DNA from: JAZLJD01 sp045617725
GTDB lineage: Bacteria; Bacillota; Clostridia; Lachnospirales; Lachnospiraceae
NCBI GenBank assembly: GCA_045617725.1
Contig: JAZLJD010000059.1
Coordinates: 1 to 40,292 of the forward strand
Length of the DNA stretch: 40,292 nt
Direction: 5' to 3'
This document shows positions 25,638 to 34,265 of this stretch, piece by piece. Position 1 is the first letter of the stretch. Every line of letters begins with the position of its first letter. Below the pieces are notes generated by a model. The model saw only the letters and a list, made by a program, of their open reading frames with translations, did no database searches and had not been told where the DNA came from. The position numbers and the translations under genes are program-made.

Positions 25638-26912
25638 ATGTACAGAAGCAGAAAACATGATTTCGGCACACGGATTTCTGCCTCTATACTGATTCTGAAC
25701 CTCCTATTATTGTGTCTTTCGGGCTGCGGAAGTAAGGCCGTTTTGGAAGAGGCTCCCGTGCAGTACGAAGTGACGATAAAGACGCGTTATAAAGAGAATG
25801 TCGTTAAGGATTTTCGGGTTCCCGAGCTTAAGCCGCTTATCAAGGTCAACCGGAGGGGCTACCTCGCCGAGGGCGCCAAGCTTATTTTTTTCGATACAGA
25901 TCGCGAGGTGAATACCTTCTCCGTCATGAATGACGCAACCGGCGAGAACATGGGCTTTTTCGATGTGAAGACGGATGAGAACGGCCTGTTGTGCGGCGAC
26001 CTGACCACAATTCGGACGCCGGGAACCTATCATATTTACAATAAGCAGACGGGCGTTTCGGAGAGCTTTTCCATTTCGGACACGCTCTATAAGGATATGG
26101 TTCCGGAACTTTATGAGTACATAAAGACGATGCCCTGCGACTATGAAGCGGCCCTGATTCTGCTTCTCATCTATGAGTGGGACAAAGCGTACTGCACCGA
26201 CGAGGTGGGCATTCGGGAGAGCGGTAACAATCTTCCCGACATACTCGATGTGGTGAAGGGAATGCTGGACGGCGCGGCGGAACCGCAGACCGCCTATGAC
26301 AGCTTTATGCGAGCAGCAGCACTCGCCCAGTTCTCGTTCTTTTTTGCAGAGTATGATGCGGAGGGCGAGACAAAGGATTATATCGCTGAGGCGGAATCCC
26401 TGGCCAAAAACAATACGGCGGAAACCGATGAGGAGAAGGCGGCACTCTACAGTGCATGGTCCATTTTGTATCGAACCACCGAGAAGAACAGTTACAAAAC
26501 GCAGCTGCGTCAGTATCTGCAGAAATTTGCCATTGGAATGGAAACGATGCCGGTAGAGTTCTACGGGGATATCACGTACCTTAATAAGCGAGGCGAGATG
26601 GCTCCGACTGCCGAGATGAATAAGCTGCGCCTTGAGCTGGAAGAGAATGCCCAGAGAAACCTAAAGACGGATAATGTGCTTACAATCGGTAAGGGCTGGA
26701 GCAGTGACGAGTTCGTCCATAACCGTTTGTATATGTGTGTTTACAGTTGTATTTCTCCCAGTTACGAGTACCAGAGCTATCTGCTCAGCGGACTCGATTA
26801 TTACCTGGGTGTAAATAAAGAGGGCTACAGTTTCCTTGATTCGGAGGAGGCTGTTGACCCCAAAGTTCCCGCGATTCTGCTTTTTATGATCTGCGAATTA
26901 CAGGAAGATTAG
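25638..26912 (+). CDS. GH9-related lipoprotein lacking the catalytic DAGD loop
   Basis: 424-residue lipoprotein. A hydrophobic leader ends in LSGC, with the lipidated Cys at 30. Residues ~70-150 look like the Ig-like N-terminal domain of family 9 cellulases (IKVNRRGYL, PGTYHIYN). After that comes the helical part with ESGNNLPDILD at 194-204, a strong GH9 hallmark. In real GH9 enzymes a GGW-DAGD loop carrying the catalytic aspartate precedes this block. Here the sequence passes straight from KTMPCD to the helix, so the loop is missing. The total length is also well below the usual 550 or more residues. It is therefore probably non-catalytic, perhaps a surface glycan-binding or scaffold protein. 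AAGGAGG lies eight bases upstream of the chosen ATG; an earlier in-frame ATG overlaps the promoter region. Confidence 0.72.
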   Translation: MYRSRKHDFGTRISASILILNLLLLCLSGCGSKAVLEEAPVQYEVTIKTRYKENVVKDFRVPELKPLIKVNRRGYLAEGAKLIFFDTDREVNTFSVMNDATGENMGFFDVKTDENGLLCGDLTTIRTPGTYHIYNKQTGVSESFSISDTLYKDMVPELYEYIKTMPCDYEAALILLLIYEWDKAYCTDEVGIRESGNNLPDILDVVKGMLDGAAEPQTAYDSFMRAAALAQFSFFFAEYDAEGETKDYIAEAESLAKNNTAETDEEKAALYSAWSILYRTTEKNSYKTQLRQYLQKFAIGMETMPVEFYGDITYLNKRGEMAPTAEMNKLRLELEENAQRNLKTDNVLTIGKGWSSDEFVHNRLYMCVYSCISPSYEYQSYLLSGLDYYLGVNKEGYSFLDSEEAVDPKVPAILLFMICELQED

Positions 26913-27228
26913 AAATGCCGAGAGCCCCAGCCAGCTCGGTTGCGAGCGGCGTAACGGCGGCAGGCTTTTGCGCAGCAAATGCCGAGAGCCAGGGAGCGAA
27001 AGGCGTAACGGCGGCAGGCTTTAGCGCAGCAAATGCCGAGAGCCAGGGAGCCGAAAGGCGTAACGGCGGCAGGCTTTAGCGCAGCAAATGCCGAGAGCCA
27101 GGGAGCCGAAAGGCGAAGCGGCGGCAGGCTTTTGCGCAGCAAATGCCGAGAGCCAGGGAGCCGAAAGGCGTAACGGCGGCAGGCTTTTGCGCAGCAAATG
27201 CCGAGAGCCAGGGACTGAAAGGAGAAAC
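26913..27228 (+). repeat. 55-bp tandem repeat array upstream of ddl
   Basis: Copies start with AAATGCCGAGAGCC at 26913, 26977, 27031, 27086, 27141 and 27196 (spacings 64, 54, 55, 55, 55). The unit contains GCCGAAAGGC (a GNRA mini-hairpin), CGTAACGGCGGCAGG and, at each junction, the hairpin GGCTTTTGC-GCA-GCAAATGCC. The array begins directly after the lipoprotein stop. The last copy is cut short inside the ribosome-binding site of ddl, where GAAAGGCGTAAC becomes GAAAGGAGAAAC. Reading frames here are by-products, since 55 is not a multiple of three. Confidence 0.93.
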
Positions 27229-27230
27229 AT

Positions 27231-28289
27231 ATGAAAATTGTAGTTTTGGCCGGTGGTACCAGCACAGAAAGAGATGTATCCCTGATTACGGGAAAGATGA
27301 TTTACAAAGCCCTCAAGGAGCGTTCCCACGAGGTTGTTTTGTTGGATGTTTATACGGGCTATCCCGGGGAAATTAATCCGAAAGAAGCGTTCACCGCAGA
27401 TATCGACTGGATTCTCCCGGTATTTAACGGACAGGCAGGAACCAGCGGCATTGCCGAGGAAGCTCCCGATCTTGCCGGCTATGCGGCCTTAAGGGCGGAC
27501 GGCGGCAAGACATTTTTTGGCCCCAATGTAATGGACATCTGCCTGGAAGCGGATATCGTGTTCATCGCACTGCACGGAGAGAACGGAGAGGACGGCAAGG
27601 TACAGGCAACCTTCGACCTGATGGGAATCAAGTACACGGGTACCGATTACGCAAGCTCCGCCATCGCCATGAGCAAGTCCATAACCAAGGAAATCTTTGA
27701 ATACTATCATATTCCGACCCCCAAGGGAATCTCCTTCACGACCGGCGATGCATATTCCTGGAACCGTTTCCCGGCCGTAGTGAAGACCAGCGGCGGCGGT
27801 TCTTCCGTAGGCGTTTATCTTGTGAATAACGACGCCGAGATGCAGAAGGCCGTTTCCGAAGCTTCCGTATACGGCGACACGGTCATCATCGAGGACTACA
27901 TTAGGGGAAGGGAATTCTCCATCGGTGTAATCGACGGACATGCACTTCCCATTATCGAGATTGCTCCGAAGGAAGGTTTCTACGATTACAAGAACAAGTA
28001 TCAGGCCGGCAGCACGGTTGAGACCTGCCCGGCGGAACTCTCCGCAGAAACCACGAAAGCGATGCGTAGCTGTGCCGAGTCCGTTTTCAAGGCACTTCGC
28101 TTAAAGAGCTATGCCCGCATGGACTTTATGATGAATACCAAAGGCGAGTTTTTCTGCCTCGAGGCCAATACGCTTCCCGGAATGACCCCGACCTCCCTCC
28201 TTCCGCAGGAAGCTGCCGTCGAAGGCCGCAACTTCGGCGAGCTGTGCGACTACTTAATCGAGGTATCCTTAAAGAAATATCAGGAATAG
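27231..28289 (+). CDS. ddl: D-alanine--D-alanine ligase
   Basis: 352-residue ATP-grasp ligase that joins two D-alanines for the peptidoglycan stem peptide. The N-terminus VVLAGGTSTERDVSL is the Ddl signature with the catalytic Ser-Glu region, and the ALHGENGEDG block follows near 110. The ATP-grasp part carries KTSGGGSSVGV, and the C-terminus has the metal-binding LEANTLPGMT. The D-Ala/D-Lac selectivity residue cannot be called with certainty. The ATG has AAAGGAG about six bases upstream, at the edge of the 55-bp array. murF follows four bases after the stop, so the two adjacent steps of precursor synthesis are coupled. Confidence 0.95.
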   Translation: MKIVVLAGGTSTERDVSLITGKMIYKALKERSHEVVLLDVYTGYPGEINPKEAFTADIDWILPVFNGQAGTSGIAEEAPDLAGYAALRADGGKTFFGPNVMDICLEADIVFIALHGENGEDGKVQATFDLMGIKYTGTDYASSAIAMSKSITKEIFEYYHIPTPKGISFTTGDAYSWNRFPAVVKTSGGGSSVGVYLVNNDAEMQKAVSEASVYGDTVIIEDYIRGREFSIGVIDGHALPIIEIAPKEGFYDYKNKYQAGSTVETCPAELSAETTKAMRSCAESVFKALRLKSYARMDFMMNTKGEFFCLEANTLPGMTPTSLLPQEAAVEGRNFGELCDYLIEVSLKKYQE

Positions 28290-28293
28290 AAGC

Positions 28294-29706
28294 ATGAAAG
28301 ATATGACACTTTCGCAGCTGGCAGCAGCTGTAAACGGACAATTACATTACGGAGCAATCGGCTTTGGACGCCAAAAAGAATCTCTCGAAATCGCCGGAAT
28401 CAGCATCGACAGCCGCGACATAACGGAGGACTGGGTGTTCATCGCAACGCGCGGAAACCGCGTGGATGGTCATTCCTTTATTCCGGAGGTTATGACGGAG
28501 AAGAAGGCGGCAGCAGTCATCTGCGAGGAGATTCCTTCCATCGATTGCACTTACATTCTGGTACAGGATTCTCTGAAAGCACTGACGGATGCGGCTGTTT
28601 ACTATCGAAGCCGTCTATCTGTCAAAATCATCGGCGTGGTGGGAAGCGTTGGGAAAACCAGTACGAAAGAGTACGTAGCGTCCGTTTTGGCGCAGAAGTA
28701 TTCCGTATTCAAGACGAACCTAAACTGGAACAATGAAATCGGTGTTTCCAGAACTCTTCTTTCCATACGAAATGAGGAGCTGGCGGTAATCGAGATGGGT
28801 ATTTCGGATTTTGGCGAGATGTCGCGTCTTGCAGAAATTGTACATCCCGACGGAGCCGTTTATACGAATATAGGTCCCTGTCATCTTGAGGCACTTCATG
28901 ATCTTGACGGTGTCTACAAGGCCAAAACGGAGCTGCTTTCTTTTTTGCCGAAGGCGGCACCCGTGTTTATTCATGGGGACGATTCACAGCTTATTAAGAT
29001 AAAGGAAACGGAGGGAATCCGCGTGATTACCTTCGGACGTGATGCTTCGGACGATGTGTATCCGGCGTGGGAACGGGACTTGGGCCTGTTCGGTTCGGAG
29101 GTCGCCATAAGCGATGACTTGGGTGAGTTTGAGGCGACGGTCAGCCAGCCGGGCAAGCACATGGTAACGAATGCTCTGGCGGCGACGGCGGTCGGTCGCT
29201 ATTTTGATATGAAGCAGGAAGAAATCGCAGCCGGCATTAAGAAATGCACGGCACTTCCCGGCAGAAACCGCGTACTAAAGCGTGAGAAGTACACGATTAT
29301 AGACGATTGTTACAATGCCAATCCAAAGTCCATGAAGGCAGCCATTGATACGCTGGTGCTTTCCGAGGGACGTAAGGTCGCCATCCTGGGCGATATGTTT
29401 GAACTGGGCGACGAGGAGCTTAAGCTGCATGCGGAGGTGGGTGCTTATGCAGCCGCCAATGGCGTGGATGTGCTTGTTACCGTAGGAAGCCGTTCCGCTT
29501 CCATGGCCGCAGCTGCCCGGGAAACTTATGAAAAAGAACAAAATAAAACCGCAGCCGTCTACCGGTTTGAAACCCTGGAAGAACTGAAAGAAGAACTTCG
29601 AAAGGAATCCGGTTCGTTGCTGCGGAATCAGGATATCATACTTATTAAGGCATCTCACGGGATGCACTTTGAAACGTTACTTGCGGAGAATCAGGCATTT
29701 CTGTAA
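28294..29706 (+). CDS. murF: UDP-MurNAc-tripeptide--D-Ala-D-Ala ligase
   Basis: 470-residue Mur ligase that adds the D-Ala-D-Ala made by Ddl to UDP-MurNAc-tripeptide, the last cytoplasmic step of peptidoglycan precursor synthesis. The N-terminal substrate domain contains IDSRDI. The ATP-binding P-loop is GSVGKTSTKE, followed by FKTNLNWNNEIG and the conserved ELAVIEMG. The C-terminal domain includes IIDDCYNANPKSM. The length is normal. The 3' end overlaps the convergent plsC gene by 16 bp, with no terminator visible. Confidence 0.96.
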   Translation: MKDMTLSQLAAAVNGQLHYGAIGFGRQKESLEIAGISIDSRDITEDWVFIATRGNRVDGHSFIPEVMTEKKAAAVICEEIPSIDCTYILVQDSLKALTDAAVYYRSRLSVKIIGVVGSVGKTSTKEYVASVLAQKYSVFKTNLNWNNEIGVSRTLLSIRNEELAVIEMGISDFGEMSRLAEIVHPDGAVYTNIGPCHLEALHDLDGVYKAKTELLSFLPKAAPVFIHGDDSQLIKIKETEGIRVITFGRDASDDVYPAWERDLGLFGSEVAISDDLGEFEATVSQPGKHMVTNALAATAVGRYFDMKQEEIAAGIKKCTALPGRNRVLKREKYTIIDDCYNANPKSMKAAIDTLVLSEGRKVAILGDMFELGDEELKLHAEVGAYAAANGVDVLVTVGSRSASMAAAARETYEKEQNKTAAVYRFETLEELKEELRKESGSLLRNQDIILIKASHGMHFETLLAENQAFL

Positions 29707-30425
29707 TGCTCGTAGTTATCTACAACAATCTGTCGGATGGTTGCTCCGAGGTCTGACTGTTCTTCACTCGTCAGGTCGTCGATTTGAACCGGCTTGCCGA
29801 TGATAATGGTGACGGGTACCTTGGAAATCTTGAGCTTGTGATTGTCTTCCAAAATGGTACCGCTTCCGATGATGGAAATCGGAACGATGGGGCATCGAGT
29901 ACGGGTTGCAATCTTGAAGGTTCCGTTTTTGAATTCAGCCGTCTTGCCTTCTTCGTGGGAACGGGTTCCTTCGGGGAATACGAATACGCTGTGACCGCTT
30001 TCCACATAGTCGGTTGCCTTGTGAATGACCTTGAGTCCCTGACGTACATCTTTTCGATCAATCGGGAGTGCATCGGAGAGGGCCAGCCAGATCTTCAAAG
30101 GAAGAACCTTGGTCACTTCCTTTTTGGCAATGTAACAGGTAGGATTCGGTACTAAAAAGTGGGTAATAACGATGTCGAAATAGCTGCGGTGATTCGCCAC
30201 ATAGAGGGCGGGTGTATCGGGACCGGGCAGGTTCTCACGACCGTAAATCGTAATTTTGGTTCCGGCAGCCCAAAGAATAAATCGCATTCCGCCGTTGATG
30301 AAACCATAGGAGAAACGGGTTCCGGCCTCATGATTGATGAGCTTGATAATGAGGGCAATCAGCGCTGCAGGGAATGAAATTATTACGTATAAGACAAATG
30401 CAGATACAGTTAAAAATGTACGCAC
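29691..30425 (-). CDS. plsC: 1-acyl-sn-glycerol-3-phosphate acyltransferase
   Basis: 244-residue membrane-bound acyltransferase that converts lysophosphatidate to phosphatidate in phospholipid synthesis. A hydrophobic N-terminal helix is followed by the H-x4-D motif (NHRSYFD) and FPEGTRSHEEG, the glycerol-phosphate-binding block. A longer frame starts with an ATG at 30590, but no good ribosome site goes with it and the extra residues precede the predicted promoter. The GTG at 30423-30425 has GAAGGAAGG eight bases upstream and gives the usual family length. It has its own promoter and overlaps murF tail to tail. Confidence 0.9.
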   Translation of the reverse strand: MRTFLTVSAFVLYVIISFPAALIALIIKLINHEAGTRFSYGFINGGMRFILWAAGTKITIYGRENLPGPDTPALYVANHRSYFDIVITHFLVPNPTCYIAKKEVTKVLPLKIWLALSDALPIDRKDVRQGLKVIHKATDYVESGHSVFVFPEGTRSHEEGKTAEFKNGTFKIATRTRCPIVPISIIGSGTILEDNHKLKISKVPVTIIIGKPVQIDDLTSEEQSDLGATIRQIVVDNYEHYRNA

Positions 30426-30456
30426 GACGATACCTTCCTTCAACCATATTAGGTAA

Positions 30457-30485
30457 ATTATAGATAAGTAAAAATGGAAAAGCAA
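30457..30485 (-). promoter_or_regulatory. Sigma-A promoter of plsC
   Basis: On the minus strand, TTGCTT (30485-30480) and TATAAT (30462-30457) with a 17-bp spacer. It supports the GTG start of plsC rather than the upstream ATG. Confidence 0.78.
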
Positions 30486-30514
30486 GAAACAAATCATGAA
30501 ATCGAGGAGGACAC

Positions 30515-31810
30515 ATGATACTTTTAAAGGGTGGAACGATTGTAAATCCGGAAATTCGTCAGAAAAATGTGCGCTGTTTGTCGGGTGCATACGATGTACT
30601 GCTTGATGGAGATCGCGTGCATTCGCTGTTCCCCGCCGGGGATTCTTATGAAATACCGCCCGAATGTACCGTAGTGGATGCGACCGGGCTTTTTATATGT
30701 CCGGGCCTTGTGGATGTGCATTCCCACTTCCGCGATCCCGGCCAGACGGCCAAAGAGGACATTCACACAGGTTCGCTGGCAGCGGCAGCAGGCGGCTATA
30801 CGAGCATTATCATGATGGCCAATACGAAACCGCCGGTGGATTCGCCCGAAATTCTCAGGGAAGTGCTAAAGAAGGCTGCCCGCGAGAAGATTCATGTATA
30901 TGCTTCCGCATGCGTCACGGAAGGCATGCAGGGCAAGAAGATGACAAACATGTCAGAATTGTCCGAACTCGGAGCCGTCGGTTTTACGGATGACGGAGTC
31001 CCGGTTTTAGATGAAAGGATTCAGTGGGAGGCACTCAGACTCTCCTCCCGGTTAAAAAAGCCCATCAGTGTGCACGAGGAGGATCCGCGCTGGATTAAGC
31101 AGAGCGGTGTCAACGCGGGCGCCGTGGCAGAGGCCATCGGCCTTCAGGGGGCCGACCGCGAGGCCGAAGTCAGCATGGTCGAAAGAGACCTGAACATATT
31201 GAGACAGACCGGCGGAATCCTGAACCTGCAACACATTTCCGCCCGTGAGAGCGTCAACCTAATCCGGCAGGCCAAAAAGAAAGGTCTCAAGGTCCATGCC
31301 GAGGCAACCCCGCACCATTTTTCCCTGACTGAGCAGGCCGTGCTTTCCGCAAGAACACTGGCCAAGATGAACCCTCCGCTTCGAACGGAGGAGGACAGAA
31401 TGGCAATCATCGAGGGAATTGCGGACGGAACACTGGACCTTATTGCAACCGATCATGCACCCCACACAAGGGAAGAGAAGGACAGACCCTTCACGGAAGC
31501 ACCGAGCGGTATCATCGGCCTGGAGACGGCATTTGCACTGGCATATACGAATCTGGTGCTGCCCGGACATGTGAAGCTTTCCCGTGTCATTGAATGCATG
31601 AGTACTAATCCGTCCGAACTCTATCACCTTCCGGGCGGCCTTATAAAGGAGGGCGGCACAGCCGACCTGATGCTGTTTGATCCGCAGGAAGAGTATTGCC
31701 CGACGACCTTTTATTCAAAGGCACAGAACACCCCGTTCGCAGGATATAAGCTTAAAGGCCGCGTGAAGATGACGATTGTCGGCGGTGAGATAGTTTTCGA
31801 TGAAAGATAG
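30515..31810 (+). CDS. pyrC: Dihydroorotase
   Basis: 431-residue zinc amidohydrolase that cyclises N-carbamoyl-aspartate to dihydroorotate in pyrimidine synthesis. The metal-binding HSHFRDPGQ block is near residue 68. Further conserved features are the MANTKP segment, HEEDP, a later His ligand in LQHISA, and the catalytic Asp in ATDHAPH. It belongs to the longer class I type, common beside pyrK and pyrD in clostridia. GAGGAGG lies four bases before the ATG. It heads the pyrC-pyrK-pyrD cluster. I see no PyrR-type attenuator in the short region upstream. Confidence 0.95.
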   Translation: MILLKGGTIVNPEIRQKNVRCLSGAYDVLLDGDRVHSLFPAGDSYEIPPECTVVDATGLFICPGLVDVHSHFRDPGQTAKEDIHTGSLAAAAGGYTSIIMMANTKPPVDSPEILREVLKKAAREKIHVYASACVTEGMQGKKMTNMSELSELGAVGFTDDGVPVLDERIQWEALRLSSRLKKPISVHEEDPRWIKQSGVNAGAVAEAIGLQGADREAEVSMVERDLNILRQTGGILNLQHISARESVNLIRQAKKKGLKVHAEATPHHFSLTEQAVLSARTLAKMNPPLRTEEDRMAIIEGIADGTLDLIATDHAPHTREEKDRPFTEAPSGIIGLETAFALAYTNLVLPGHVKLSRVIECMSTNPSELYHLPGGLIKEGGTADLMLFDPQEEYCPTTFYSKAQNTPFAGYKLKGRVKMTIVGGEIVFDER

Positions 31811-31827
31811 AATTGGAGGATAGAGGT

Positions 31828-32598
31828 TTGAAGTCAAGACAGAAGGCACGGGTGATTTCCCAGACGGAGATTTCCCCGAATATTTATGATTTGTTTTTGG
31901 CACCGACGGACGCCGTGAAAGCGGAAGCCGGACAGTTCGTGGCGCTGTACCCGAAGAATGCATCGACACTTTTGATGCGCCCGATTTCCATCTGCGAGCA
32001 GACGGAGGAAGGCTACTTACGACTGGTGTACCGTATTCTGGGCTCCGGAACGAAGGAATTCTCCCACCTTACGGCAGGCGACGAAATCGATTTTCTGGGA
32101 ATCCTGGGAAACGGATTTCCGACGGACCTGCGGGGCCAAAAAGTAACCCTCATGGCGGGCGGTATCGGCGTTCCTCCGATGCTGGGAACCATGAAAGCAT
32201 TGCACAAGAATAATGACACGAATGTCATTTTGGGATATCGTAATGCGGACCTGTTTCTTAAGAAGGATTTTGAGCAGTACGGCGAAGTCATCGTTGCGAC
32301 GGAGGACGGAAGCTGCGGCGTCAAAGGAAATGTTGTGGATGCCCTTAAACTACAGCAGGAGCAGCCGGATGTGATTATGGCCTGCGGCCCGATGCCCATG
32401 CTGGCAGCCATCAAGAGATACGCCGAAGAGAACGGCATTACGGCTTATATTTCGCTCGAAGAGCGTATGGCCTGCGGCGTCGGAGCCTGCCTGGGCTGCG
32501 TGACCAAGACCAAGAATGTGGATCATCATTCACAGGTTAAAAACGCCCGTGTATGTACAGAAGGTCCCGTATTTAACGCTGAGGAGGTGGATATCTGA
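31828..32598 (+). CDS. pyrK: Dihydroorotate dehydrogenase B, electron-transfer subunit
   Basis: 256-residue FAD and [2Fe-2S] subunit that passes electrons from dihydroorotate dehydrogenase PyrD to NAD+. The ferredoxin-reductase-like fold shows the FAD block LMRPISI and the nucleotide-binding MAGGIGVPPM. The cluster ligands are Cys216, Cys221, Cys224 and Cys243 (CGVGACLGC ... C). No ATG is available; a TTG at 31828 has GGAGG eight bases upstream and is the likely start, with another TTG at 31813 less well placed. It starts 17 bp after pyrC and overlaps pyrD by one base. Confidence 0.94.
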   Translation: MKSRQKARVISQTEISPNIYDLFLAPTDAVKAEAGQFVALYPKNASTLLMRPISICEQTEEGYLRLVYRILGSGTKEFSHLTAGDEIDFLGILGNGFPTDLRGQKVTLMAGGIGVPPMLGTMKALHKNNDTNVILGYRNADLFLKKDFEQYGEVIVATEDGSCGVKGNVVDALKLQQEQPDVIMACGPMPMLAAIKRYAEENGITAYISLEERMACGVGACLGCVTKTKNVDHHSQVKNARVCTEGPVFNAEEVDI

Positions 32599-33500
32599 TG
32601 AATACTTCCGTTGAGATTGCAGGAATTACCCTGAAGAATCCGGTTATGCCGGCATCCGGAACATTTGGCTCCGGAATGGAATATTCCGAGATGGTGGATA
32701 TCAACCGCCTGGGCGCCGTTGTTACAAAGGGTGTAGCCATTACCCCCTGGGAAGGCAACCCCACGCCCCGTGTGGCCGAAGTGTACGGCGGAATGCTTAA
32801 TGCCATCGGATTACAGAACCCCGGAATCGACGTGTTCCTTCAGAGGGATATTCCTTTTCTGAAGCAGTTTGATACAAAGATTATCGTGAATGTCTGCGGA
32901 CATACCGTGGAGGAATATGAGCAGTGTGTGGAGCGCCTGAACGACGCGCCTGTGGACATGCTGGAGATTAATGTTTCCTGCCCGAATGTGAAGCAGGGCG
33001 CTATTGCTTTTGGCCAGAATAAGGACAGCCTCTATGATATTACAAGCAGGCTGAAACGAATTTCGAAGCATCCCATCATGATGAAGCTGAGCCCGAATGT
33101 AACGGACATTACGGAACTTGCCCGCACTGCGGAGGCGGCCGGTGCCGATGCTCTTTCCATGATTAATACGCTGACCGGCATGAAGATTGATATTTACAAA
33201 AGGAAGTACGTACTTGCCAATAGAACCGGCGGTATGAGCGGCCCTGCGATTAAGCCGATTGCCATCCGCATGGTGAATCAGGTGGCAGGTGCGGTCAAGA
33301 TTCCCATCGTCGGCATGGGCGGTATCCAAAACGGCGAGGATGCGGTGGAATTCCTTTTGGCAGGCGCCACAGCGGTAGCAGTCGGAGCCATGAACTTCGT
33401 TCGCCCGACCGCTATGCTTGAGGTAATTGACGGAATCGAAGACTACATGAAAAAGACCGGCACGGAGGACGTGCGTGAATTAATCCATGCGGTTCATTAA
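32598..33500 (+). CDS. pyrD: Dihydroorotate dehydrogenase B, catalytic subunit
   Basis: 300-residue FMN enzyme that oxidises dihydroorotate to orotate. It is the class 1B form, which works with PyrK and NAD+, shown by the catalytic Cys128 in NVSCPNVKQG (class 2 enzymes use Ser). The start ASGTFGSG and the FMN-phosphate site IPIVGMGGIQNGEDA are present. The ATG at 32598 overlaps the pyrK stop as ATGA-type coupling. It is followed by a hairpin at 33520-33551. Confidence 0.96.
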   Translation: MNTSVEIAGITLKNPVMPASGTFGSGMEYSEMVDINRLGAVVTKGVAITPWEGNPTPRVAEVYGGMLNAIGLQNPGIDVFLQRDIPFLKQFDTKIIVNVCGHTVEEYEQCVERLNDAPVDMLEINVSCPNVKQGAIAFGQNKDSLYDITSRLKRISKHPIMMKLSPNVTDITELARTAEAAGADALSMINTLTGMKIDIYKRKYVLANRTGGMSGPAIKPIAIRMVNQVAGAVKIPIVGMGGIQNGEDAVEFLLAGATAVAVGAMNFVRPTAMLEVIDGIEDYMKKTGTEDVRELIHAVH

Positions 33501-33511
33501 TTGAAATATAG

Positions 33512-33551
33512 TAAAAAACGAAGAAGCAACCCCCGTGGAGGTTGCTTCTTC
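33512..33551. terminator. Terminator between pyrD and the convergent sigma-D gene
   Basis: A perfect 12-bp stem GAAGAAGCAACC / GGTTGCTTCTTC (33520-33531 with 33540-33551). Read on the minus strand it is followed by GTTTTTTAC, a good U tract for the minus-strand gene. On the plus strand the tail is only TATATGG, so it is weaker for pyrD. Confidence 0.85.
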
Positions 33552-33579
33552 TATATGGGAATTAGTCAAATAAGCGAAT

Positions 33580-34197
33580 TTAGGATTGCGTTTCCCCGGC
33601 CCATGCATCGAATTTCTCGATGACGGCGTCGTAGGTACGCTTGCAAATATCGGGCAGCTCACCGCCCCAGGTCTTCTCAGCCTGTGCGTAGCCCTTCTTG
33701 AAGGCTTCCAAAAGCTCCTGAGCCTTGGTGGGATCATCCCCGCTCAATGCCTTGGCAAAATCAAGGATTCGATCGCTGGTCTGCTTTACTCCGTAGTAGC
33801 CGTCCTCTGCAATATCGGCTTCCGCCTCGGCCTTGGTGGCTTCGTCCACATGGAATTCACCGCTTGCAAGCAACTGATAGATATCGGCAGTGTGGCCGTA
33901 TGCATTTGCCTGCTTGGCAATCATTTCCTGTACGATGTTTCTGAGTTTCTCGGTTCTGGCATCCGTCTCCGCTTTCAGCCGGGCAATGAGTGCCTGACGG
34001 TCTGCCTCCGTTCTGGGAGCCGTTGTCTTTTTGGCTTCCTCCTTGGTCTCGGTGGAAGGCTCATAAACTGCAGCTTTCTGTTCGTTCTCCCGGGATTTCA
34101 CCGACTTCTCTTTTTCTTTCTCTTTTTCTGCTCTACTGTTTTCAACACGCGCATCATAAGCGGCACTCGTGTACGCAGTAACTCCATTTACTGTCAT
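33580..34197 (-). CDS. Probable motility-associated protein of unknown function
   Basis: 205-residue soluble protein. The first ~70 residues are Lys/Glu-rich with runs of EKEK and are probably disordered. Residues ~75-200 are helical, ending in a block beginning EDGYYGVKQTSDRI and continuing to WGGELPDI; I recall similar C-terminal blocks in Firmicutes proteins but cannot name the family. There is no signal peptide or membrane helix. The Ser/Thr/Ala-rich N-terminus without a signal would fit a flagellar export substrate. AAGGAGGG lies about seven bases upstream of the ATG. The promoter is a near-perfect sigma-28 site, which is the main reason to link the gene to motility. It stands alone between convergent pyrD and divergent ispE. 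Confidence 0.7.
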   Translation of the reverse strand: MTVNGVTAYTSAAYDARVENSRAEKEKEKEKSVKSRENEQKAAVYEPSTETKEEAKKTTAPRTEADRQALIARLKAETDARTEKLRNIVQEMIAKQANAYGHTADIYQLLASGEFHVDEATKAEAEADIAEDGYYGVKQTSDRILDFAKALSGDDPTKAQELLEAFKKGYAQAEKTWGGELPDICKRTYDAVIEKFDAWAGETQS

Positions 34198-34265
34198 AGC
34201 TTACCCTCCTTGGTAATCGTATGGTCGTTTGCATGTTCCATAACGCAGTTCGGCGTATATTTTTA

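Noticed and set aside
24421..25658. Several open frames of 60-166 codons inside the giant palindrome
   Set aside because: They are repetitive by-products of the ~104-bp units, present on both strands and in several frames, with no ribosome sites or known domains.
26909..27329. Minus-strand frames of ~100-118 codons with repeated LALGICCAKACRRYAF-type peptides
   Set aside because: They come from the 55-bp tandem array. The period is not a multiple of three and the frames run into the start of ddl on the other strand.
30426..30590. 55-residue N-terminal extension of PlsC from an ATG at 30590
   Set aside because: It would begin upstream of the predicted promoter and overlap pyrC; the GTG at 30425 has GAAGGAAGG and gives the normal length.
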